A DNA stretch of 64,000 nucleotides from Selenomonas sp963528755 (GTDB lineage Bacteria; Bacillota; Negativicutes; Selenomonadales; Selenomonadaceae). The stretch is from NCBI RefSeq assembly GCF_963528755.1, contig NZ_CAURXA010000005.1, positions 1 through 64,000 of the forward strand, given 5' to 3'. Positions 51,013 through 58,983 of the stretch are shown here, in pieces. The notes below the pieces were generated by a model. That model saw only the letters and a program-made list of their open reading frames with translations. It made no database searches and had not been told where the DNA came from. The position numbers and the translations under genes were made by a program. Positions within the stretch are counted from its first letter, which is position 1. Every line of letters begins with the position of its first letter.

Positions 51013-51084
51013 GGAACCGCTGATAAATTCAGCCGCCCATCTTCACGAATCTGGGCGATTTCGTCTTATCATCGTTTCCTTAAA
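51013..51084. repeat. Inverted-repeat element, short copy (MITE-like)
   Basis: A 72-bp relative of the element at 19741-19870. It begins GGAACCGCTGATAAATTCAG and ends CTTATCATCGTTTCC plus TTAAA; its ends pair as inverted repeats (12 of 15 positions). Inside, CGCCCA/TGGGCG forms a second stem. It lacks about 55 bp of the palindromic centre found in the longer copy. It lies 18 bp after the CDF gene, where the hairpin might also stop transcription. Confidence 0.65.
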
Positions 51085-51182
51085 ATTTGGGTAGTTTAGG
51101 CAAAGAAGCAGGAGTTTAAGCCTTGGTGAAGAATAAAAATATTTGATGTAGGCAATAATTTTGAAATCAGGAGGCAGAAAAC

Positions 51183-51812
51183 ATGAAAAAATTCCTTGCT
51201 GCTGCGCTTTTCGCGTGTTCGCTCTTCTTGGCGACGCCGCAGGCGCACGCATATTCCGAACTGGATCTCCTTGAGGGGAACTGGTACGACGACAACGGCA
51301 ATCTCTTTGCCATCGTGCGCGACGGCAGGCTCAATACCTTCCGCATGGATATGATCACGATGGCGGGCAGCCCCGGCAATTTTGCTGCAGCCGTGCAGGT
51401 GCAGGAACCGAACGGCTTCCGCAACGTGCCAGTCGAATATTCCAATGCGGCGGCAAACGACAAGGAGAAGAACAACCCGTTCTTCCGCCCGACGGTACAC
51501 TTGAACGGCGTCAACGTCCACAAGGAATGGTTCCAAGTGCCCGACAGCGCCTATGATTACCTTGATGGTCATTGGTACGACGCTGACAATAACCTCGTCG
51601 CCTTTTTCCGCAATGGGACGTTCAACACCTATCCGATGACGTTCCTGAGTTTCTATGGTGTAGGAAACCACTTCGACAGCATCTTCAAGATCAACGACCA
51701 CGGTACGGAGAAATACTTCGCACTGTCTCTGCATCCGACGACTGCCGGCATGAGAATCTCCATCCGCATGCTGGGCGTCAATGATTGGTCGTATGCCTCT
51801 TTGCATCAGTAA
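51183..51812 (+). CDS. Secreted protein with two tandem repeat modules
   Basis: A 209-residue protein with a Sec signal peptide (MKKF, hydrophobic core, likely cut after AHA at residue 23). The mature part contains two copies of one module: residues about 29-75 (LLEGNWYDDNGNLFAIVRDG) and 126-172 (YLDGHWYDADNNLVAFFRNG). Both continue with an NTF/NTY segment and a glycine turn. The repeated GxWYDxxxNL pattern suggests a beta-rich fold. Family unknown. ATG 51183 follows AGGAGG. Probably periplasmic or surface. Confidence 0.78.
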   Translation: MKKFLAAALFACSLFLATPQAHAYSELDLLEGNWYDDNGNLFAIVRDGRLNTFRMDMITMAGSPGNFAAAVQVQEPNGFRNVPVEYSNAAANDKEKNNPFFRPTVHLNGVNVHKEWFQVPDSAYDYLDGHWYDADNNLVAFFRNGTFNTYPMTFLSFYGVGNHFDSIFKINDHGTEKYFALSLHPTTAGMRISIRMLGVNDWSYASLHQ

Positions 51813-51822
51813 GCTGCATACA

Positions 51823-51860
51823 CAAAACCGTCCGCCTTTTGAACATGGCGGACGGTTTTG
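51823..51860 (+). terminator. Terminator after repeat-module secreted gene
   Basis: The 14-bp perfect stem CAAAACCGTCCGCC and its complement surround a 10-base loop; the outer arm is T-rich. Confidence 0.82.
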
Positions 51861-51878
51861 GTTGCATGAGAGCGAAAA

Positions 51879-51912
51879 GAAACCGCACAGCATGTTGCCG
51901 TGCGGTTTCTTT
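51879..51912 (-). terminator. Terminator of deoD
   Basis: On the minus strand GAAACCGCAC/GTGCGGTTTC forms a 10-bp stem followed by TTTTCGC, just after the deoD stop. Confidence 0.8.
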
Positions 51913-51916
51913 GTTT

Positions 51917-52630
51917 TCATTCCTTGAGGATGCTTTCCAAGGCAAGCTCGATCATGTCGTTGAAGGAGCGTTCGCGCTCTTCGGGCGTTGCACGCGCTTC
52001 GTCGCAGGTGATGTGGTCGCTGACCGTGAAGATGCCGAGCGCCTGCACGCCGAATTTGGCTGCGATCAGGTAGAGCGCCGCCGTTTCCATCTCGGCGGCG
52101 AGCACGCCGTAGCTGAGGAGTTTGGCGAAGTCGATCTCGTCGTCGTAGAAGCGATCCTGCGACAGCACGTTGCCGACGCGCACGGGCAGATGTTTTTCGC
52201 GCGCATGGTGTACGGCACTTTCCAACAGCGAGAAATCGGCGAGCGGTGCGAAGTTGACGGATGCGCCGAAGATGTTTTTCGGCATGGAAGAATCCGTCGT
52301 CGTTCCCTGCGCGATGACGACATCGCGGATGTGGAGATCCTTGGCGAGTGCACCGCAGCTGCCGACGCGGATGAGCTTCTTTACACCGTAGACGTTGATC
52401 AGCTCATGCACATAGATGGCGATGGACGGCATGCCCATGCCCGTCCCCTGCACGGAAACGGGCATGCCCTTGTAGCTTCCCGTATAGCCGAGCACGTTGC
52501 GCACATGCGAGTATTCTTTAGCCTCCGTGAGAAAGTTTTCAGCGATGTACTTCGCACGCAGGGGATCGCCAGGCAGCAGGATGCGCTCGGCAATATCGCC
52601 GACTTCAGCGGAGTTGTGTGGTGTTGGCAT
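51917..52630 (-). CDS. deoD: Purine-nucleoside phosphorylase DeoD
   Basis: Phosphorolyses purine (deoxy)nucleosides to base and pentose-1-phosphate. It is 237 residues of the hexameric NP-I family. N-terminal MPTPHNSAEVGDIAERILLPGDPLRAK, the GTGMGMPS phosphate loop, EMETAALY and the catalytic Asp in TVSDHI are present. The start follows AGGAGGAGT. It is divergent from the Rrf2 gene. Confidence 0.96.
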   Translation of the reverse strand: MPTPHNSAEVGDIAERILLPGDPLRAKYIAENFLTEAKEYSHVRNVLGYTGSYKGMPVSVQGTGMGMPSIAIYVHELINVYGVKKLIRVGSCGALAKDLHIRDVVIAQGTTTDSSMPKNIFGASVNFAPLADFSLLESAVHHAREKHLPVRVGNVLSQDRFYDDEIDFAKLLSYGVLAAEMETAALYLIAAKFGVQALGIFTVSDHITCDEARATPEERERSFNDMIELALESILKE

Positions 52631-52665
52631 GATGGACTCCTCCTTGGAATGGTATTCATAAGAAT

Positions 52666-52693
52666 ATTATAAGGGATGCACAGGAATTTGCAA
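52666..52693 (-). promoter_or_regulatory. Promoter of deoD
   Basis: On the minus strand: TTGCAA (52693-52688), a 16-bp spacer and TATAAT (52671-52666). Confidence 0.6.
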
Positions 52694-52695
52694 GG

Positions 52696-52724
52696 GAGAC
52701 AGCGAGAAGAAAATGCGCTATAAT
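52696..52724 (+). promoter_or_regulatory. Probable promoter of the Rrf2 gene
   Basis: GAGACA (52696-52701), a 17-bp spacer and consensus TATAAT (52719-52724). The weak -35 suggests regulation, perhaps by Rrf2 itself. Confidence 0.5.
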
Positions 52725-52828
52725 AGAACGTGCATAAACATATCATATAGGAACGATATACAAGAAAGTCCTGAGTTTATCCGTGCTTCCACGAGAAACG
52801 CAGGAAAAATCCAAGCGGAGGAAAAGAA

Positions 52829-53260
52829 ATGAAGATTTCTACGAGAGGGCGATATGCGCTGCGGCTCATGATGGATATCGCCATGAACGGGCAGAACGAG
52901 CCTGTACGCATCAAGGATATTGCGCGAAGGCAGGAGATTTCGGAAAAGTATCTGGAGCAGATTGTCTCCGTGCTGAACAAGGCGGGCTTTGTCAAGAGCA
53001 GCCGCGGACCGCAGGGCGGTTATCGCTTGATGCGTTCACCGCAGGAATATACGGCGGGCAGCATCCTGCATTTAATTGAGGGCAGTCTCGCTCCCGTTGC
53101 CTGTATGGATATGGAGGAGAATGACTGTCCAAGGCACGAACGATGTGCAACGCTTCTTCTGTGGCAAAAGCTGCATGAGGCAATGAAGGACGTCATTGAT
53201 CATGTCTCGCTTGCCGATCTCATCGAGAAGCAAAGGGAACTCGATGAAAAAATCGATTAG
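52829..53260 (+). CDS. Rrf2 family regulator, IscR-like
   Basis: A 143-residue winged-helix regulator. The N-terminal STRGRYALRLMMDIA and RIKDIARRQEISEKYLEQIV form the DNA-binding part, and GPQGGYRL the wing. Cys92, Cys100 and Cys106 (CMDMEENDCPRHERC) match the three cysteines that hold the [2Fe-2S] cluster in IscR, so it probably senses iron-sulfur or redox state. No isc or suf genes follow; polyprenyl synthase and tat genes do. ATG 52829 is preceded by GGAGGAAAAG. Confidence 0.9.
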   Translation: MKISTRGRYALRLMMDIAMNGQNEPVRIKDIARRQEISEKYLEQIVSVLNKAGFVKSSRGPQGGYRLMRSPQEYTAGSILHLIEGSLAPVACMDMEENDCPRHERCATLLLWQKLHEAMKDVIDHVSLADLIEKQRELDEKID

Positions 53261-53351
53261 CACTGCTCCAAAAAGAAAATTCATGACAAAAATGCTTGAA
53301 TGGTGTACACTTATGAGAGCATTATGAAATTGTAGGCATGTAGGTGATGGG

Positions 53352-54326
53352 ATGTTCATCCATTCGATGTTTCTCTTGATAAAGAAAGATCTTGCCTTGC
53401 TTGAAGAAGAGCTTCTGCAGGCGGTCGTCTCGCCTGTAGATCGCATCACGGAGATCGGCACGCATCTTGTGAAGTCCGGCGGCAAGAGGCTGCGCCCTGC
53501 GCTCTTTTTGCTTGCGGCACGCTCCAGCAAGGATTTTGACGCGAAAAAAATGATGCCGCTCGCCGTTGCACTCGAACTGATCCACATGGCGTCGCTCGTC
53601 CATGACGATGTGCTCGATCATGCCGATACACGGCGCGGCGCGGTGACGGCAAATGCCATGTGGGGCAATCAACAGGCGATTCTCTCGGGCGACTACTTCT
53701 TCGCGAGAGCGTTTCTTCTCATCGTTGAGAACGGCTTCGGCGAGCGCGTTTCGAGGCGTATCGCGCAGCTCATCATGGATCTGAGCTCGGGCGAGATCAT
53801 CCAGAACAAGGAACTTTATCGCGCCTCGCGTGATGTCGAGGAGTATTATGAGCGCATAGCGAAAAAGACGGCGAATTTCCTCGCCATCTGCTGCGAACTT
53901 GGCGCCATCGCGACGAATCTCGGCGCGGAGGCGGAACGGGGGCTTCATGCCTACGGCAAGTACGTCGGTATGGCGTTCCAGATCACGGACGACCTTCTCG
54001 ACCTGACCTCGAACGAAAAGAAGATCGGCAAGCCTGCGGGCAACGACATCCATGAGGGTATCGTGACTTTGCCCGTGATTCGTGCGCTTGAGGTCAGCTC
54101 CGAGCGCGAAGAACTTCTTTCCATCGTGACGAATCCTTCGATGACGCGCGAAGACGTCGAGCGTGCACTCGCCATCGTGCGTGCCTCTGACGGCATCGAA
54201 TATGCGCGTGCCAAGGTGCGTGAGTTCCTGATCGAGGCGAAGGAGGCTCTGCCTGTCACTCTGCCCGACAAGGTGCGTGATACCTTCTGCAAGGCGGCGG
54301 ACTATATCGCGAAGCGCGAATCGTAA
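53352..54326 (+). CDS. Polyprenyl (long-chain) diphosphate synthase
   Basis: A trans-prenyltransferase of 324 residues, probably making the side chain of menaquinone. First Asp-rich motif DDVLD (85-89), second region QITDDLLD (near 213), and GGKRLRPAL for IPP binding. It resembles heptaprenyl/octaprenyl synthases; chain length cannot be read reliably. UbiD- and UbiA-like genes follow within 4 kb, which supports a quinone role. Confidence 0.9.
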   Translation: MFIHSMFLLIKKDLALLEEELLQAVVSPVDRITEIGTHLVKSGGKRLRPALFLLAARSSKDFDAKKMMPLAVALELIHMASLVHDDVLDHADTRRGAVTANAMWGNQQAILSGDYFFARAFLLIVENGFGERVSRRIAQLIMDLSSGEIIQNKELYRASRDVEEYYERIAKKTANFLAICCELGAIATNLGAEAERGLHAYGKYVGMAFQITDDLLDLTSNEKKIGKPAGNDIHEGIVTLPVIRALEVSSEREELLSIVTNPSMTREDVERALAIVRASDGIEYARAKVREFLIEAKEALPVTLPDKVRDTFCKAADYIAKRES

Positions 54327-54382
54327 GTTTTGCTTGAAGTATGCAAGTTCTGCTTTGTGCAGTTCTTTAAGGGGGAAAAGCT

Positions 54383-54703
54383 ATGTTTAATTTGGGCTTT
54401 CCTGAGCTCATCCTCATTCTCATCATTGCGCTCGTGGTATTCGGCCCGGGCAAATTGCCCGAGATCGGCCGTGCCGTTGGCAAGGGTCTCAGCGAGTTCA
54501 AAAAGGCGACGAACAATCTGATGTCCGACGTGAATAAGCCGATCGAAAGCGCCGCGCCGCCGAGTGTGCAGCAGCCGCCGATGCAGACGATTGCCGAACC
54601 GCCGGCGGGGCAGCAGCCGCTTGCACCCGAGCCGATGAATGGGGCGCAGACGACTGCCGCAGAAGGCGATGCAGCGAAGAAGCAGGAAAGCGAGGGGAGA
54701 TAG
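54383..54703 (+). CDS. tatA: Sec-independent translocase protein TatA (first copy)
   Basis: A 106-residue TatA/E protein: short N-terminus, one transmembrane helix (LGFPELILILIIALVVFGP), the hinge FGPGKLPEIG, an amphipathic helix, then a Pro/Gln/Ala-rich tail. It forms the pore part of the twin-arginine pathway. Start follows AAGGGGG. Tandem with a second tatA and tatC. Confidence 0.93.
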   Translation: MFNLGFPELILILIIALVVFGPGKLPEIGRAVGKGLSEFKKATNNLMSDVNKPIESAAPPSVQQPPMQTIAEPPAGQQPLAPEPMNGAQTTAAEGDAAKKQESEGR

Positions 54704-54706
54704 AAA

Positions 54707-54910
54707 ATGCTGAGCCTTTATGAGCTTGGAGCCATCCTCCTCGTCGCACTCATCATTTTCGGCCCGCGCAAACTGCCTGAGATCGGCAAGGCGCTCGGCA
54801 GGAGCGTGAAGGAGTTCAAGGAAGGCAAGGACGAGGTCGAAAAGAGCACCGTCGACGTCACGCCCGAGTCGTCGACGCTTGCTAAAAAAGATGAGAAGAG
54901 CGAAAAATGA
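54707..54910 (+). CDS. tatA: TatA/TatB-like protein (second copy)
   Basis: A 67-residue TatA-family protein: one transmembrane helix (YELGAILLVALIIFGP), FGPRKLPEIGKALGRSVKEFKEG and a short charged tail. Together with the first copy it may split TatA and TatB roles; sequence alone does not tell which is which. Three bases follow the first copy, and its stop overlaps tatC. Confidence 0.9.
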   Translation: MLSLYELGAILLVALIIFGPRKLPEIGKALGRSVKEFKEGKDEVEKSTVDVTPESSTLAKKDEKSEK

Positions 54911-55779
54911 CGTACGAAAAGCATGAGCAGCCGCAAGGCTTGAACGATGGACAGGCAGGGGCAGGGCACGAGCCGCAGATCCAGCAGCCGTCCGAGCCGC
55001 CGATCCAGCAGATGCACGAGCCGTCGATGCAGCAGCTGTCTGAGCCGCGAGAACAAGCGGGGCAGCAGGCGCCGGAGGAGCGCAGGGACGGCAGCATGTC
55101 CATCATCGCGCATCTCGAAGAACTGCGGAAGCGGCTGATCTATTCGATTGTCGCCGTCGCCGTTGGCAGCGGCGTCGCCTACTTCTACATCGACGAGATC
55201 ATGCGCTGCTTGACGGCGCCTGCGGGAAAACTCTACTACATGCAGCCGGCAGAGGCGTTCTTCACCTATCTGAAGATTGCGGTCTTTGGCGGCTTTTTGC
55301 TCGCTCTGCCCATCATCTTTTATGAGATTTGGCGCTTCATCCTGCCGGCTTTGACCGTGCGCGAGAGAAAGGCGCTTCTCCTCATCGTGCCGCTTTCCGT
55401 CGTGCTCTTCGTCGTTGGCATCGTCTTTTCTTTCACCCTTGTGTTGCCCGCCGCCATCCGCTTCTTCATAGGCTTCGGCACGGACAATCTGGAGCCGCTT
55501 TTTTCCTTAGGCAAGTACCTTGACTTCGTGCTGGCGTTCATCCTGCCTTTCGGCTGCATCTTTGAACTGCCGCTCATCATCGTGGTTCTCGCGAAGCTCG
55601 GGTTCGTCGGCTCTGCCTTTCTCTGGAAGCAGCAGCGCATCGTGGTGTTTCTGTCTTTCGTCATCGGCGCTGTCATTTCCCCGACGCCCGATGTTTTTTC
55701 TCAGACGATGATCGCCGTGCCCATGATCCTCCTCTATGAGATCAGCTACGTCATCGTTCGGTTCGTTTTGCGCAAATAA
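54907..55779 (+). CDS. tatC: Twin-arginine translocase subunit TatC with Gln/Pro-rich N-terminal extension
   Basis: The receptor for twin-arginine signal peptides. The 290-residue product has six transmembrane helices beginning after SIIAHLEELRKRLI (near 67-80), with PAEAFFTYLKIA and FGCIFELP as family marks. The first roughly 60 residues form an unusual Gln/Pro/Glu-rich, probably disordered cytoplasmic extension absent from typical TatC. Start overlaps the upstream tatA as ATGA. Confidence 0.93.
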   Translation: MTYEKHEQPQGLNDGQAGAGHEPQIQQPSEPPIQQMHEPSMQQLSEPREQAGQQAPEERRDGSMSIIAHLEELRKRLIYSIVAVAVGSGVAYFYIDEIMRCLTAPAGKLYYMQPAEAFFTYLKIAVFGGFLLALPIIFYEIWRFILPALTVRERKALLLIVPLSVVLFVVGIVFSFTLVLPAAIRFFIGFGTDNLEPLFSLGKYLDFVLAFILPFGCIFELPLIIVVLAKLGFVGSAFLWKQQRIVVFLSFVIGAVISPTPDVFSQTMIAVPMILLYEISYVIVRFVLRK

Positions 55780-55791
55780 GGAGGAATATTC

Positions 55792-57252
55792 GTGGCTTTC
55801 AAGGATTTACGCGAGTTTATCGAGGAACTGGAATCGCGCGGGCTTTTGCGCCGCATCAAGACGGAGGTTGACGCCGAACTCGAAATCACCGAGATCACCG
55901 ACCGTGTTTCCAAGATGGAGGGCGAGAAGAACGTCGCGCTGCTCTTCGAGAACGTCAAGGGCTACGACATGCCCGTGCTCATGAACGCTTTCGGCAGCAT
56001 GGAACGCATGAGCATCGCTCTGGGCGTTGAGAGTCTTGACGAGATCGCCGATGATCTGCGCGATTTCATGCGTCTGCCGAAGATCTCGCTCGCGAACAAG
56101 ATGGATCTCGTCACGCTCATCCCGAAGATGCGCAAGGCGGTGAACTTCCCCAAGTACGTCAAGAAAGCGCCGTGCCAGGAAGTCGTAGAGATGGACAATC
56201 CGTCGCTCGACATCTTGCCGATCTTGAAGTGCTGGCCCGAGGACGGCGGCCCCTTCATCACGCTGCCGCTCGTTTTTACGAAAAATCCCGAGACTGGCAA
56301 GCGCAACGTCGGCATGTATCGTCTGCAGAAGTACGACAAGAATACGACGGGCATGCACTGGCATATTCATAAAAACGGTGCGGAGAACTTCCGTGCGGCA
56401 AAGGAGCAGGGCAAGGACCGCATCGAGGTCGCTGTTGCCATTGGAACAGATCCCGTCCTCACGTATGCCGCGACGGCGCCCCTGCCGCGCGACATTGACG
56501 AGATGGTCTTCGCGGGCTTTCTGCGTCACAAGTCGGTCGAGCTTGTCAAGTGCAAGACGGTCGACATCGAGGTGCCGGCGACGAGCGAGATCGTTTTGGA
56601 GGGCTATGTGCTGGAAAGCGAACGTCGCCGCGAAGGGCCGTTCGGAGACCACACGGGCTATTATTCTCTGGCGGACGATTACCCCGTGTTTCACATCACC
56701 TGCATCACGCACCGCAAGAATCCGATTTATCCGGCGACGATCGTCGGCAAGCCGCCGATGGAGGACTGTTTCCTCGCGAAGGCGACGGAGCGCATCTTCC
56801 TGCCGCTCCTGCAGCAGATCGCGCCCGAGATCGTCGACATCAATATGCCGCTCGAAGGCGTGTTCCACGACTGCTGCGTCGTCTCCATCAAGAAGACGTA
56901 CCCGATGCAGGCGCGCCGCGTCATGCATGCGATCTGGGGCATGGGGCAGATGATGTTCTGCAAGATGATCATCGTCGTCGACGCGCATGTGAACGTGCAG
57001 GACATGAAGGAAGTCTGGTGGCGCGTCTTCAACAACATCGACGCGAAATACGATCTTGAGATGGTCGAAGGGCCTCTCGATGTGCTCGATCACTCCTCGC
57101 CGATGGCGAAGTGGGGCACGAAACTCGGCATCGATGCGACGAAGTCGTGGCCGGAGGAAGGCCATACGCGCGAATGGCCGGACGAGATCGTCATGACGGA
57201 CGAGGTCAAGGCGCGCGTCGATACGAAGTGGAGGGAACTCGGACTTGGCTAA
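55792..57252 (+). CDS. UbiD family decarboxylase (prenyl-FMN dependent)
   Basis: A 486-residue UbiD-type decarboxylase: FKDLREFIEELESRGLLRRI at the N-terminus, RLQKYDKNTTGMHWH, EGPFGDHTGYYS with the prenyl-FMN/catalytic Glu region, and NKMDLV. Close to menaquinone-route UbiD proteins (MqnL/UbiD); the neighbouring UbiA-like gene supports quinone synthesis. No ubiX is in the window, and this protein needs its cofactor. Start GTG 55792 after GGAGG. Confidence 0.9.
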   Translation: MAFKDLREFIEELESRGLLRRIKTEVDAELEITEITDRVSKMEGEKNVALLFENVKGYDMPVLMNAFGSMERMSIALGVESLDEIADDLRDFMRLPKISLANKMDLVTLIPKMRKAVNFPKYVKKAPCQEVVEMDNPSLDILPILKCWPEDGGPFITLPLVFTKNPETGKRNVGMYRLQKYDKNTTGMHWHIHKNGAENFRAAKEQGKDRIEVAVAIGTDPVLTYAATAPLPRDIDEMVFAGFLRHKSVELVKCKTVDIEVPATSEIVLEGYVLESERRREGPFGDHTGYYSLADDYPVFHITCITHRKNPIYPATIVGKPPMEDCFLAKATERIFLPLLQQIAPEIVDINMPLEGVFHDCCVVSIKKTYPMQARRVMHAIWGMGQMMFCKMIIVVDAHVNVQDMKEVWWRVFNNIDAKYDLEMVEGPLDVLDHSSPMAKWGTKLGIDATKSWPEEGHTREWPDEIVMTDEVKARVDTKWRELGLG

Positions 57253-58093
57253 ACTCGGTGCGCACATCAACAACATCGCGCTCCATCATATCGTTTTCGC
57301 CCTACCGTTTGCTTACATGAGCGCATTTCTGGCGGCGGGAGGGATGCCGCCCGTGATGGATCTCGTCTGGATCACGGTCGCCATCGCAGGCGCGAGGAGT
57401 GCGGCGCTCGCCTTGGACAACCTCGCCGACTTGAAGTACGACAAGAAGCAGCCGCGGCTTGCCTCACGCGCCATGGTGCGCGGCGACTTGAAGCCGCGCG
57501 AGGCGAAGCTCTCGATCGTTTTTTATCTCATCGTCTGTATCTTGGCGGTGGCGCAGCTCAGACCAATCTGTCTTTGGCTTCTGCCCGTCGCTGTCGTGCC
57601 GTTCTTGATCTATCCGTATACGAAGCGCTTCACATTCCTGTGCCACTTGGTGCTGGGAATCGCCATCGCCATGGCGCCAGCGGGCAGCTGGGTCGCGGTG
57701 ACGGGAGAGCTTCCTCTGCCCGCCGTCGTCCTCTGCGTCGCCGTGGCGCTCTGGATTGGCGCGTTCGATGCTGTCTACGGCTCACAGGATGAGGCGTTCG
57801 ACCGCTCGGAGGGGCTTCACTCGCTGGCGACGCAGTTCACGGCGCACGGCGCGCTCGTCATCTGCCGCTTCGTGCATGCCGCGAGTATCGCGTGCTTCTA
57901 TGGCCTCGGCATCCTCATGGAACTGCAGTGGCCGTACTTCATCGGTGTGGGCGTCGCGGCAGGGACGCTCGTCTATCAGCACCGCATCGTGAGTGCTGAC
58001 GACTACAGCCGCGTCACGCAGCGCTACTTCATGCGCAACGGCATCGTTTCCATCGCCATGCTCATCTTTACCGTGGCGAGCTTGTACGTTTGA
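57245..58093 (+). CDS. UbiA-family prenyltransferase (MqnP-like)
   Basis: An integral membrane prenyltransferase of 282 residues with 8-9 helices. The first Asp-rich motif is DNLADLKYDKKQPR, the second DAVYGSQDEAFDRSEGLHS; this second form is typical of the putative 4-hydroxybenzoate polyprenyltransferases used in the futalosine menaquinone pathway. It attaches the polyprenyl chain made by the synthase at 53352. Start is TTG 57245, overlapping the UbiD stop. The exact aromatic substrate is inferred. Confidence 0.87.
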   Translation: MAKLGAHINNIALHHIVFALPFAYMSAFLAAGGMPPVMDLVWITVAIAGARSAALALDNLADLKYDKKQPRLASRAMVRGDLKPREAKLSIVFYLIVCILAVAQLRPICLWLLPVAVVPFLIYPYTKRFTFLCHLVLGIAIAMAPAGSWVAVTGELPLPAVVLCVAVALWIGAFDAVYGSQDEAFDRSEGLHSLATQFTAHGALVICRFVHAASIACFYGLGILMELQWPYFIGVGVAAGTLVYQHRIVSADDYSRVTQRYFMRNGIVSIAMLIFTVASLYV

Positions 58094-58107
58094 TGGGGGA
58101 GTGAAAT

Positions 58108-58971
58108 ATGACAGCCCGATTGCTCGAAGGCAAGGTCTTTGCCCAAAAGATCAAGGACGAGGCGCGAGAGGAGGCGCTGGCTTTGCGCACCGTACTCGGC
58201 AGGATGCCGGGGCTTGCCGTCGTCATCGTCGGCGAAGATCCGGCGTCTGAGGTTTATGTGCGCAACAAGGAACGCGCGTGCGAGGCGCTCGGCTTTTTTT
58301 CCGCTCTGATCGCTTTGCCCGAAACGACGACGAAGGAGGATCTTCTCGCCGAGATCGACCGGCTCAATGCGAGTCGCCGCATCGACGGCATCCTCGTGCA
58401 GCTTCCTCTGCCCGCGCACCTCGCGAAGAGCGCGGCGGAGATCATCGAGCGCATCGACCCGAAAAAGGACGTCGACGGTTTCCATCCGATCAATATCGGC
58501 CGCCTCGTGGCGGGGGAAAAAGCGCTCGTGCCGTGCACGCCTGCAGGCTGCATGAAGATGCTCAAGCTCGCGGGGATTCCCGTCGCGGGCAAACGTGCCT
58601 GCGTCATCGGCAGGAGCAATATCGTGGGCAAGCCGATCAGCCATCTCTTGCTTGCAGAGAATGCGACGGTCACAGTCTGTCACTCGCGCACGGAAGATCT
58701 CGCCGCTGTCGCACGCGAGGCGGATATTCTCGTCGCTGCCGTCGGAAAGCCGCGCTTCGTGACGGCGGATATGGTGAAGCCCGGCGCGACGGTCATCGAC
58801 GTCGGCATCAACCGTATCGCCGAGAAGAAGCTTGTCGGCGACGTCGATTTTGACGCCGTGAAGGAAGTCGCGGGTGCGATCACGCCCGTGCCCGGCGGCG
58901 TCGGACTCTTGACCATCGCCACGCTTATGGCGAACACGGTGCAGGCGGCGAAGATGCGAGTGGAAAAGTGA
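58108..58971 (+). CDS. folD: Methylenetetrahydrofolate dehydrogenase/cyclohydrolase FolD
   Basis: Interconverts 5,10-methylene-, methenyl- and 10-formyl-THF with NADP. It is 287 residues. The active-site Tyr-Lys region is EVYVRNKERACE; DGILVQLPLP, KDVDGFHPINIG, GRSNIVGKP and the C-terminal TPVPGGVGLLT are all conserved. 14 bp after the UbiA-like gene, 12 bp before fhs. Confidence 0.96.
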   Translation: MTARLLEGKVFAQKIKDEAREEALALRTVLGRMPGLAVVIVGEDPASEVYVRNKERACEALGFFSALIALPETTTKEDLLAEIDRLNASRRIDGILVQLPLPAHLAKSAAEIIERIDPKKDVDGFHPINIGRLVAGEKALVPCTPAGCMKMLKLAGIPVAGKRACVIGRSNIVGKPISHLLLAENATVTVCHSRTEDLAAVAREADILVAAVGKPRFVTADMVKPGATVIDVGINRIAEKKLVGDVDFDAVKEVAGAITPVPGGVGLLTIATLMANTVQAAKMRVEK

Positions 58972-58983
58972 GGAGGAGCAGCC

